A DNA stretch of 39,170 bases from Leptospiraceae bacterium. GTDB taxonomy: Bacteria; Spirochaetota; Leptospiria; Leptospirales; Leptospiraceae. This document shows, piece after piece, positions 18,350-26,028 of the stretch. How positions within the stretch are numbered: the stretch's first letter is position 1; every line of letters starts with the position of its first letter. The position numbers and the translations under genes were made by a program. The notes beneath the pieces are model-generated. The model ran no database searches and was not told where the DNA came from. It worked only from the letters and a program-made list of their open reading frames with translations. The DNA lies in NCBI GenBank assembly GCA_017996175.1, contig JAGOHK010000038.1, positions 1-39,170 on the forward strand. Reading direction: 5' to 3'.

Positions 18350-20701
18350 TTAAACCAACAATTCAGAAAACTTTAATTTTGACAAACTTTGCTTCGAAAA
18401 ATTATTTACTTCTTTTAGATTTCCTGCTATTTTAAGCACAAAACCTTCCTTATCCGCTGCCGGTGGTATATCAAATGACTCCCCCGCAACTTTATCAAAC
18501 AAATCATATAAACTTAATTCGTTTGATGTTATACAAGGAGCAATTAATCCATTTTCTACTTTCGCAACAAATGATTCATTTACTAATTTTTCAGTCAATA
18601 AATCGAAATCTTCGCTAGAAATTTCCAATTCTTTTTTAATTTTATCAATTTCTATAAAGTTCTTATTCTTTAACTGGTACTTGTATACTAATACTAAATA
18701 GTTTATACATTGATAAAAAGTATATTTCAGTTCCTTCTCTGCATCCTCAAACGGATTTCTATTACTATTGTATCTATCTTTATAATGAAGAGTAGCTGTT
18801 ACCTCTGCCCCAAAAAGCACAATGATTGAAAAACAATAAACTATAAGTAAAAAAATAGGAACTGCGGCTAATGCTCTGTATATCACCATGGTAGAAGTGG
18901 CAAAAGACCGAATATAAATTCCAAATGACCAGACAAAAAGTAATAGAATTACACCGGTAATCACAGCTCCAATTGCAGCAGCTTTAAATGGAACCCTGGT
19001 ATGGGGAATCAACATATACAGCATTAGAAAGAAAATCCATATAGCGGATAACGGTATAAGTGTCTTGATTAAAGAATATACAGAAAGTACATTATCCCCA
19101 CCAGCGATGGTATGCCACTCTAATGTCCCATTTTTTACATCCCCAATTGAAATTTTTCCGAATTCACCAACTGCGAGAATATCCCCGACAGCTTTTTGTT
19201 CTTTTAGCTTGGAAAATTCATCGTCCGTCGGAATATTTTCATCGTCGGGATTCATTGCAGTAAAGCCAAATTTAGGATTGATAGGTATCATTGCATGTAG
19301 CTTACCATCATTAGGCGCATACACTAATTGCCATTTATTTCCAAGATCATTCGAATACAAAATAGAGCCTATATCATTTAAAACAATAAGTTCATCTTTC
19401 CCGTCATCTTGCATATACCAGATTTTGGTGTAGGAAACTTTTTTATGCGATATATCTATCCATGTTCTTGCACCATCATTGGTTCGGAAAATTCCACCTT
19501 TTTCGCCAACGACCGCATAATTGTCTTTATCCAGAATAGCTAAATCAGTCAAGTTTAGGTTACCCTTTGTTACCCGCGAGTATTCAAAAGATATACCTCC
19601 ATCGTAACTCTTCCAAAAATATCCGCTTGCATCTACGAAGTATCCATTTTTGGGGTCAGTAAAACGAATTTTGGTTGCTACCACTTTATCTTTTGAGTAT
19701 AAGTAATTTACAAAAACTTTATCAAACTTGTTTTTGGAATGGTAATTGATAATATCTCCATTTCTCATTACGATAAACATATTATTTTCGTCTGCAATGG
19801 AAAAATCTATTACTTCAGCATTTTGCATTTCAGTTAGCGACCAAGTATTACCTAGATCAAACGATTGTAAAATAACTCCTTTCTCTGATATAGCAACCAG
19901 TTGATTTTTACGATTTCGAATTTTGATAAAGTTCTCTTTTTCTAATTTTGGGGTATCACAAAATGCATCTACATTTGTCTCTAAATTCAGACAGTGCATA
20001 TTCTCAAAGTCAATTTTAAAGTCTTTTAGTTTAGACAAACGTTTTCCTGATTCTGTAATTTTTACAATCGTTCCGTTTTCTCCTGTTATCCACAGAAAAT
20101 TATCAGACGAGCGGGTAATGGAATACAGGTGGGATGAGCGAGTAGCATCTGCAAAACGAGCAGCCATACCTGTAAAAATTGCGCCTAAGAGCGGACCAAT
20201 AGAAAGAATAAAAAAGTAAAAAATAATTTTTTGAAAAAAAGGTCTCGGAGTCGATATGCGCCATATCTGATTAAAAGCAGCCTCAATCGTTCTTAGAATT
20301 GCAGTAGCAGAAAAAATTAAAACAATAAATCCAATCGCCCCAATTTGAGTGGCAGAATTAATAATTTCCTTTAGAGTCTCCAAATAGGGTGCTATATCTA
20401 CTCGAATCTCATTCTTTTGTAGAAATGTATTAATACTATTAAATAGTTCATCTTGTTTCTCGTTTACACCTGAACTAATTGTTAAAAAAGCCAGGGCAAC
20501 TGTAAGCACCGGAACTAATGAAACTATATTTGTATAAGCAATTGCGGAAGCGCGAGTCAAACAGTCATCTGCTAGAAACCTATGAACGGATACTAAGAGT
20601 ATCCGCAGAGTAAGAATATAAGCCCTTTTAATCCCTCTTTTTTCTGGAACCAAATAAAATTTATCTAATGTTTTAATTTTTTCTAAAACTGTTTGTGCCA
20701 T
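18350..20701 (-). CDS. YihY/BrkB-family membrane protein with inserted Asp-box beta-propeller
   Basis: A 783-residue inner-membrane protein. The YihY/BrkB core is split. Residues about 30-185 carry the first helices (CLTRASAIAYTNIVSLVPVL, IFSATAILRTIEAAFNQIW). Residues about 540-645 carry the rest (IPHTRVPFKAAAIGAVITGV, FATSTMVIYRALAAVPIFLL, GAEVTATLHY). Between them lie about 350 soluble residues with four Asp-box/BNR motifs: SFDLGNTW, SYDGGISF, TNDGARTW and SNDLGNKW. This is a Ycf48/sialidase-like propeller, predicted to face the periplasm. The C-terminal 140 residues look like a winged-helix cytoplasmic tail. The start is the ATG at 20701 with GAGGA 9 nt before it. It follows the methyltransferase gene by 11 nt. 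The core family's function is unsettled, and BrkB itself is not a proven RNase. Confidence 0.85.
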   Translation of the reverse strand: MAQTVLEKIKTLDKFYLVPEKRGIKRAYILTLRILLVSVHRFLADDCLTRASAIAYTNIVSLVPVLTVALAFLTISSGVNEKQDELFNSINTFLQKNEIRVDIAPYLETLKEIINSATQIGAIGFIVLIFSATAILRTIEAAFNQIWRISTPRPFFQKIIFYFFILSIGPLLGAIFTGMAARFADATRSSHLYSITRSSDNFLWITGENGTIVKITESGKRLSKLKDFKIDFENMHCLNLETNVDAFCDTPKLEKENFIKIRNRKNQLVAISEKGVILQSFDLGNTWSLTEMQNAEVIDFSIADENNMFIVMRNGDIINYHSKNKFDKVFVNYLYSKDKVVATKIRFTDPKNGYFVDASGYFWKSYDGGISFEYSRVTKGNLNLTDLAILDKDNYAVVGEKGGIFRTNDGARTWIDISHKKVSYTKIWYMQDDGKDELIVLNDIGSILYSNDLGNKWQLVYAPNDGKLHAMIPINPKFGFTAMNPDDENIPTDDEFSKLKEQKAVGDILAVGEFGKISIGDVKNGTLEWHTIAGGDNVLSVYSLIKTLIPLSAIWIFFLMLYMLIPHTRVPFKAAAIGAVITGVILLLFVWSFGIYIRSFATSTMVIYRALAAVPIFLLIVYCFSIIVLFGAEVTATLHYKDRYNSNRNPFEDAEKELKYTFYQCINYLVLVYKYQLKNKNFIEIDKIKKELEISSEDFDLLTEKLVNESFVAKVENGLIAPCITSNELSLYDLFDKVAGESFDIPPAADKEGFVLKIAGNLKEVNNFSKQSLSKLKFSELLV

Positions 20702-20712
20702 TAACTTAATCC

Positions 20713-21591
20713 TCACTTAAACCCATACAAAACCATACTCGAAGTGCTTCCTTTAAAAAATTTACTCTTTATATGATAATACGAAATTCGAAACCACTTA
20801 AAGTAATCTTTCCATGATCTAAAACTTCCCATGGATTTTAATAATTTTGCATAAAGTGGAAAATCTACTCCATGGTAAACTGTAAAGTTTTGAAATCCAT
20901 TTTTATTTAGAATCTTTTTTAGATTTGTCAAGGAATAATAATATAAATGTCCGGGCAGATAATAATGATATTTCGGTCCTTCTTCTTTGGCTTGCCTGCC
21001 GTCAAAATTCGCTGTTTGAATTAATAAAAGTCCACCTGGTTTCAATAATTTGGCTAATTTCTCAAAAACCAAATCTGGTTTTTCTAAATGTTCAATTACT
21101 TCAATTAAGGTTATAACATCAAAAGACTCTTCTGGAAAATTCGCATCAAGAAGAGAACCATTAAAAGTAGGAATTCCTCTCTCATTTGCATATTGAGAGG
21201 AATAATCAGAAATTTCAATTCCGAATGGCTGAAACCCAGCTAATCTTGCGCGAGTCAAAAATCCGCCAAAAGATGATCCTATATCTAAAAAATTTCCACC
21301 GGTTTTGAATTTTTTGATATTCCGAAGTCTGGCATCCCAAACAAAACTTTCATACTTTTCATTATTACGCTCGTCAAGGTAAGAGTAATTAGCCGCACCA
21401 GAATAATAACTAGCGTTATACATTGCTTTTATATCATACTTATCTTTGGGGTATATAGTTTGTAAATCACAAGTATTACATTTATATATCGGTAAATCAT
21501 AATAATTGTACGTTGAGCGATACAAAAAGCACCAGTCACAGTTATGATCTAACGGGCAATGTTTTTTTAATTCGTTATCTGGAATATCCAA
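20713..21591 (-). CDS. SAM-dependent methyltransferase with N-terminal zinc-ribbon
   Basis: A 292-residue Methyltransf_23-type enzyme. The N-terminus has a Cys cluster (Cys12, then CDWC and CNTC), probably a zinc ribbon. The SAM loop FLDIGSSFGGFLTRARLAGF is followed by FGIEISDYS, TLIEVIEHLEKPD and LLKPGGLLLIQTAN. Such zinc-ribbon methyltransferases often sit in surface-polysaccharide or natural-product clusters. The start is TTG at 21591. It has AGAGGA 8 nt before it, and no ATG upstream of the Cys cluster exists in frame, so TTG initiation is likely. The gene overlaps the previous methyltransferase by 25 nt and precedes the BrkB-propeller gene by 11 nt. The acceptor substrate is unknown. Confidence 0.85.
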   Translation of the reverse strand: MDIPDNELKKHCPLDHNCDWCFLYRSTYNYYDLPIYKCNTCDLQTIYPKDKYDIKAMYNASYYSGAANYSYLDERNNEKYESFVWDARLRNIKKFKTGGNFLDIGSSFGGFLTRARLAGFQPFGIEISDYSSQYANERGIPTFNGSLLDANFPEESFDVITLIEVIEHLEKPDLVFEKLAKLLKPGGLLLIQTANFDGRQAKEEGPKYHYYLPGHLYYYSLTNLKKILNKNGFQNFTVYHGVDFPLYAKLLKSMGSFRSWKDYFKWFRISYYHIKSKFFKGSTSSMVLYGFK

Positions 21592-22193
21592 TGACAGATC
21601 CTCTCTTCTAATTTTCCTATTGGAGTTCTCTCCATATACCCAAACTCTATATTATTAAAATCCTTTAAAAGCAGTTTCAATTCATCCAGTGCGTATAATT
21701 TTACTTGTCCGCCACTTAAATCATGGAGTCCAATCGTTCCTTCCTTTGTTTTCAAATGAGTATCGAATGAAGACCGAACCGTTCCAACAAAATAACCGTT
21801 TGGCTTTAACACTCTTCTAATTTCCTGAACGATAGCCGCTGCATCTTCGATTGAATTATAATGCAATACTCCCCAGCTTACAATTAAATCAAACTGGTTG
21901 TCGTTATAGGGTAATAGGTTAGATGTAATAACAGTTGTATCAACACCCTGAATTGTTTCTTTTATTGAATCCATGGATTTAGAAGAGTAGTCACAAGCAC
22001 TCACTTGAAATCCGTAAGACTTTAGTAGTATTGTATGTCTTCCCGATCCAGCTCCATGATCTAGAGCTGCACCTGTAGTGGGGATACGGGATAGTATGCG
22101 AACTAAGTTTTCGTCAGGAAAAACCAATTTAGATTTTTCTTTTGCATAATGACTATCCCAGATTTTAGGATTTGATTTATTCAAACTTTGCAT
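21567..22193 (-). CDS. Class I SAM-dependent methyltransferase (Methyltransf_11-like)
   Basis: A 208-residue small-molecule-type methyltransferase. The SAM loop is AALDHGAGSGRHTILLKSYG (about residues 38-57), with acidic ACDYSSKSM on the second strand, LIVSWGVLHY as motif II and EIRRVLKPNGYFVG as motif III. It starts at ATG 22193, 17 nt inside the ATP-grasp gene, with AGGAAT upstream. It ends 25 nt inside the second methyltransferase. These overlaps argue strongly for one polycistron and coordinated stoichiometry. The acceptor is unknown. Confidence 0.88.
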   Translation of the reverse strand: MQSLNKSNPKIWDSHYAKEKSKLVFPDENLVRILSRIPTTGAALDHGAGSGRHTILLKSYGFQVSACDYSSKSMDSIKETIQGVDTTVITSNLLPYNDNQFDLIVSWGVLHYNSIEDAAAIVQEIRRVLKPNGYFVGTVRSSFDTHLKTKEGTIGLHDLSGGQVKLYALDELKLLLKDFNNIEFGYMERTPIGKLEERICHWIFQITN

Positions 22194-23388
22194 TGTAATT
22201 ATTCCTAACCATAGAGTCTAACTCGTCTGGATTTTTTATCTTGGAAGAGGAAACTCCTATTACCTGCACGCGACAGGAATTTCCGTCTTTAGTATCTAAG
22301 ACATCTCCAATTTGTTTCAATTTTTCATTCAGATAAACTTTATCCTTTATAGAAATAGAGTCCGTCTTAGAGACAAATTTAGAATTACCTTCCGGAGGAG
22401 CAATAAAACAAATTTGAGAAAGCATTTCATTTTCTCTTTTAATTTTAGAATCTACAGGTAAAACAGCTAAACCCGTCATCAGTCGAATATAATTTTGAAA
22501 GTAATCATAAGAATAAAATTCAGGAATTAGACATTCAGGAAGATACTCTCCGCCCACCTCTGGCATAGCCTCGATTAAATAAACTTCATCTCTTGAATTA
22601 ACTTTGAATTCTGCTACAAAAGGAGAATTTTCAAGACCGGTTAGATTTACAATATTTTGAGAAATTAATTTTATTTCTCCGCAAATTTTTTGCTGGGTTG
22701 TTGGTAAACGATGAGATAATTCTAAAAATGGTGGATAAGTAGAAGTAACCTTATCAGAAACTGAAACCAAATGAAATTTCTTATTTTGAACGAGACCAAT
22801 GACTGTTACCTCAGAGCCTACAATAAATTCTTCTAATAAAAATAAATCACTCTCGGTTCTAATTTCCGAAATTCGTTTGAGTAATCCTTCTAAGTCTTTA
22901 AAAACTTCAATTCCTACCTTTGCAATATTGTTTACTGGTTTTAAAATACAGGGGTAAGAAATAGTCTGCAAAAACTTTCCAATTCCTCTTCCCGCTTGCC
23001 AGCTAAATGATTTAGGAACTAATATCCCATTAGCCCCTAAGAATGCTTTCATAGTTTTTTTGTTGTAAAATTTTTTAAGAATTTCCGAGTCAGTTGCAAT
23101 TAAGTCAAATTTTTTTGCTAGGTAGGAAGCGGTTAAAACTGCTTTTCCGTACGACCTAACTCCAATTCCTATTAGTGGTTCATCCAAAATAAGTTTCAGA
23201 ATACAAGCGTAAATTTTTCGATATTCTAATACAGAAAGAAATATTTTGATATCAGAATACAAAAACCCGGGCGCAGATTGGTTTTGGTCAATCGCTATCA
23301 CCTTTAAACCTAGCTCTTTTGATTTTAAAATGAGAGGGAGTTGATTTTTGCCAGCTCCAACAGAAATAAAATACCCAGATTTAAACAT
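22177..23388 (-). CDS. ATP-grasp superfamily ligase
   Basis: A 403-residue ATP-grasp enzyme. The pre-ATP domain begins FISVGAGKNQLPLI, like the carbamoyl-phosphate/biotin carboxylase group. CILKPVNNIAKVGIEVFKD holds the ATP lysine, LLEEFIVGSEVTVIG is the adenine-contact strand, and VAEFKVNSRDEVYLIEAMP closes the Mg site. The usual E-x-N Mg ligand pair reads EAM here, which is atypical. Expected chemistry is formation of an acyl-phosphate and then an amide or similar bond. I use the ATG at 23388, immediately before the fold; a TTG at 23433 is in frame. Neither has a good Shine-Dalgarno. It heads a four-gene run with two methyltransferases and the BrkB-propeller protein. Confidence 0.8.
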   Translation of the reverse strand: MFKSGYFISVGAGKNQLPLILKSKELGLKVIAIDQNQSAPGFLYSDIKIFLSVLEYRKIYACILKLILDEPLIGIGVRSYGKAVLTASYLAKKFDLIATDSEILKKFYNKKTMKAFLGANGILVPKSFSWQAGRGIGKFLQTISYPCILKPVNNIAKVGIEVFKDLEGLLKRISEIRTESDLFLLEEFIVGSEVTVIGLVQNKKFHLVSVSDKVTSTYPPFLELSHRLPTTQQKICGEIKLISQNIVNLTGLENSPFVAEFKVNSRDEVYLIEAMPEVGGEYLPECLIPEFYSYDYFQNYIRLMTGLAVLPVDSKIKRENEMLSQICFIAPPEGNSKFVSKTDSISIKDKVYLNEKLKQIGDVLDTKDGNSCRVQVIGVSSSKIKNPDELDSMVRNNYNAKFE

Positions 23389-23446
23389 AATTCGATATAT
23401 TGAGATTGGGATATAGGGATACTTTTCAGTCAAACAAAGTTTTTTC

Positions 23447-23476
23447 TTGACTTAATTTCTAATCCATTTTTATTAT
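23447..23476 (+). promoter_or_regulatory. Sigma-70-type promoter of fliG
   Basis: TTGACT (23447-23452) and TATTAT (23471-23476) are separated by 18 bp, each one base from the consensus hexamer. Transcription would start near 23483, only about six bases before the fliG ATG at 23489. That would give a very short or nearly leaderless mRNA, consistent with the lack of a Shine-Dalgarno. Confidence 0.55.
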
Positions 23477-23488
23477 GTCACATACGAT

Positions 23489-24505
23489 ATGGAAACGAAT
23501 AAAACGCAATCTCCCATGAATGGGGCAAAAAAAGCAGCCCTATTACTTCTTTCCCTTGGAAAAGAGGAAGCTGCAAAAGTGCTTTCTCACTTGGACGATA
23601 AAATGATCGAGCAAGTTGTTTATGAAATGTCTCAGATTAGAATGGTCTCGAAAATCCAAAGAGAATCCATTTTGAATGAATTCAAAGATACGGTTGCAGA
23701 GCTGCAATTAGGAGAGAGAGGGGGATTAGAAACTGCAAGGGAGCTTCTTTCGAAAACAGTCGGTTATAATAAAGCGGATGAAATTCTTAAAAAAATAGAT
23801 AAAAAAGAGATTGGACAAGATTTCGAATTCTTAAATGAAATTGAACCGGTAGTAATTAGTTCCTTATTAAATGGCGAATCTCCCCAAACGATTGCGGTAA
23901 CTTTATCTTACCTGCAACCAAAAAAGGCAGCCGATATTTTAAAACACTTTCCACCAGAAATGCAATCCAACGTAGCAATTAAATTAGCTGCTACATCTAA
24001 AACTCATCCTGAGGCAATTTTACAAATAGCGAAAATTTTAAAGAAAAGATATGACTCGAGAGATAAATCAGAGTTAGCCCAAGCAGGTGGAGCCGAATCT
24101 TTGGCAAATATTCTAAACTATATGGATAAAAATGTAGAAGAGAATATTCTAAAAGAACTAAACGATAGGTCGCCCGATCTTGCCTACCAAGTAAAAGATA
24201 AATTGTATTCGTTTGAAGATATTTTAAATCTAGATGCAAGAGAGATGAGAACGTTAGTCAATAAGCTGGGCGGAAATGACCTATTAGTAGTCGCTCTACG
24301 CGGAGCTGGGGACGAAGTCAAACGGCATTTTTTCACTGCAATGTCCCAAAATCGAGCTTCTGATATTGTAGAAGAAATGGATTCAAGAGGTAAAACAACA
24401 TTACGCGAAATTACCGTTGCGAGAAACGATATTCTAAAACTTGCAAGGGAATTAGAAGATGATGGTTTAATCATATTGAAAAAAAGAAAAGATGAATTTA
24501 TATAG
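23489..24505 (+). CDS. fliG: Flagellar motor switch protein FliG (divergent paralogue)
   Basis: A 338-residue rotor protein of the flagellar switch complex at the cytoplasmic face of the MS ring, where its C-domain meets the stator. The N-domain opens NGAKKAALLLLSLGKEEAAK. The middle domain has ESPQTIAVTLSYL (residues 130-142), where most FliG have EHPQ. The C-domain starts FEDILNLDAREM, where LDDR is usual. The torque-helix region reads MSQNRASDIVEEM from Met285, where MSKRAA is usual, and GPV is replaced by GKT. Spirochaetes often have two FliG proteins, one divergent; this looks like the divergent one. The nitroreductase gene follows after 8 nt. Confidence 0.88.
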   Translation: METNKTQSPMNGAKKAALLLLSLGKEEAAKVLSHLDDKMIEQVVYEMSQIRMVSKIQRESILNEFKDTVAELQLGERGGLETARELLSKTVGYNKADEILKKIDKKEIGQDFEFLNEIEPVVISSLLNGESPQTIAVTLSYLQPKKAADILKHFPPEMQSNVAIKLAATSKTHPEAILQIAKILKKRYDSRDKSELAQAGGAESLANILNYMDKNVEENILKELNDRSPDLAYQVKDKLYSFEDILNLDAREMRTLVNKLGGNDLLVVALRGAGDEVKRHFFTAMSQNRASDIVEEMDSRGKTTLREITVARNDILKLARELEDDGLIILKKRKDEFI

Positions 24506-24513
24506 TAAAAAAC

Positions 24514-25176
24514 ATGGAAGTTAAAGAAGCTATTTTAAATAGAAAATCAATTCGCAAATATTTACCTAAACCGGTAGAGCGAGAAAAATTAGAGCGGTTA
24601 ATAGAACTTTCCCGCCGTTCTCCAACCTGGAAAAATGCACAGGGTTATAAAATAGCAGTCGTAGAAGGTAATACAAAAGAAAAAATTATACATGGATTTT
24701 TGCAAGCAATTGAAACTGGAACAGCAGAAAATCCGGATTACCCCTACCAAGAATTTTATCCGTCATACACCAAAAGAAGAATGTTAGAACTAGGTGCCGC
24801 CTACTACGGTCATTTGGGTGTGGACAGGAAAGACAAAGAAAAAAGAAAAGATTTACTACTCGATAATTTTAAATTTTTCGGAGCACCTGTAGGTGTTTTT
24901 TTCTTAATGGAAAAGGGAATGGGTTACTGGCCTAGTTTGGACCTTGGAATTTTACTAGGAACTTTTATGATTGCTGCCCGTGACGAAGGACTCGAGACAA
25001 TTGCACAAGCAAGTTTAGCAGCATTTCCAGACGTAGTTCGATCCGTTCTTGGTCTTGCGGATAACTGGACAGTTGCCGTTGGAATCTCCATGGGCTACGC
25101 AGATGTAAACGCTCATGCAAATACATTTTCATCCCCTAGAGTACCAGCTAGCGATATAGTAAATTTTTACTCCTGA
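24514..25176 (+). CDS. Nitroreductase family FMN oxidoreductase
   Basis: A 220-residue FMN-dependent NAD(P)H oxidoreductase. The N-terminal FMN-phosphate motif NRKSIRKYLPKPV and the following LIELSRRSPTWKNAQGYKI are diagnostic. The C-terminal part shows ILLGTFMIAARDEGLETIAQASLAAFPD and AVGISMGYADVNA, the second FMN contact. Such enzymes reduce nitro-aromatics, quinones or enones; the natural substrate is unknown. It starts 8 nt after the fliG stop without a clear Shine-Dalgarno, so it may be read through from the fliG promoter. A functional link to motility is not implied. Confidence 0.9.
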   Translation: MEVKEAILNRKSIRKYLPKPVEREKLERLIELSRRSPTWKNAQGYKIAVVEGNTKEKIIHGFLQAIETGTAENPDYPYQEFYPSYTKRRMLELGAAYYGHLGVDRKDKEKRKDLLLDNFKFFGAPVGVFFLMEKGMGYWPSLDLGILLGTFMIAARDEGLETIAQASLAAFPDVVRSVLGLADNWTVAVGISMGYADVNAHANTFSSPRVPASDIVNFYS

Positions 25177-25220
25177 AAGATTATTATTCTCAAATTCACT
25201 TTGACTGAATAGATTACATC

Positions 25221-26027
25221 ATGCAGAGAAAAAGCCTTACTTTGTTTCTATTATTTCTATTTATCTATATAGAATTTCCATGGAGTCAGTTGTATTCTTT
25301 CGGCGCCCTTGGACCTTATTTACATAGCACAATTACGACTGAAGCATTAGTCCGAATGTCTCAAAATAAACCAATAGAAATAGACTTCACCTGTGCTTCC
25401 CAACTTTGGTATATGTCAGGGGAGAATGACTATAATCCGCACTACCAAAAAGATAAAACCTATCATTGTGATGACAATGACTTAATTGGATGTTCTTGGC
25501 GATTAAACCAACTTTTAGAAAAAGCTTATTCAGCACCTAGTAAACTACAAGCACTTCGATACACTGGACTTGCACTCCATATTGTACAGGATTTTTATTC
25601 TCATAGCAACTGGGTAGAAATTCACAATTTCAGTTTTATTTTAGCGGACATTGAGTCTTTCCAAAATTTCCCGCCTCCTTCGTATATCCAAACCGGATAC
25701 TATCCTGATATATTTTTAGAAAATCCGTTTGCCCAATTTGAATGCTATTTTTCAGACAAAAATGCAATTAAATCTTTTATCTATGGGGCTACTCACGATT
25801 GCCTGAACAAAGATTCTAACTTTACAAAAAGAGGAATGACTTATGCTGAAAACTCTGCAATCACCTTACATGAATTAGCCGCAGAGTATTCCATCCGACA
25901 TTCCAAAAAACTAATCGAAAAAGTATTTCATAAAAATATTCATCTAAAACTTTGTTATAGAGGTAAACTATCTGGCATTGGATGTAATTTACTTTTACTT
26001 AAACAACTAGAAAGTACGCAGAACTAA
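25221..26027 (+). CDS. Secreted HET-C / zinc-phospholipase-C-like protein
   Basis: A 268-residue exported protein. Residues 1-27 form a hydrophobic signal peptide. The core has the His-rich helix LHIVQDFYSHSNWVEIHN (about residues 119-136), very like the HET-C and bacterial zinc phospholipase C signature of clustered His and Asp metal ligands. Additional candidate ligands are in PYLHSTITTEAL and ALHELAAEYS. Several Cys pairs suggest disulfides in an oxidising compartment. Relatives include fungal HET-C and phospholipase-C-like secreted proteins; activity here is not established. It ends one base before the convergent RNase R gene. No good Shine-Dalgarno precedes the ATG. Confidence 0.7.
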   Translation: MQRKSLTLFLLFLFIYIEFPWSQLYSFGALGPYLHSTITTEALVRMSQNKPIEIDFTCASQLWYMSGENDYNPHYQKDKTYHCDDNDLIGCSWRLNQLLEKAYSAPSKLQALRYTGLALHIVQDFYSHSNWVEIHNFSFILADIESFQNFPPPSYIQTGYYPDIFLENPFAQFECYFSDKNAIKSFIYGATHDCLNKDSNFTKRGMTYAENSAITLHELAAEYSIRHSKKLIEKVFHKNIHLKLCYRGKLSGIGCNLLLLKQLESTQN

Positions 26028-26028
26028 A

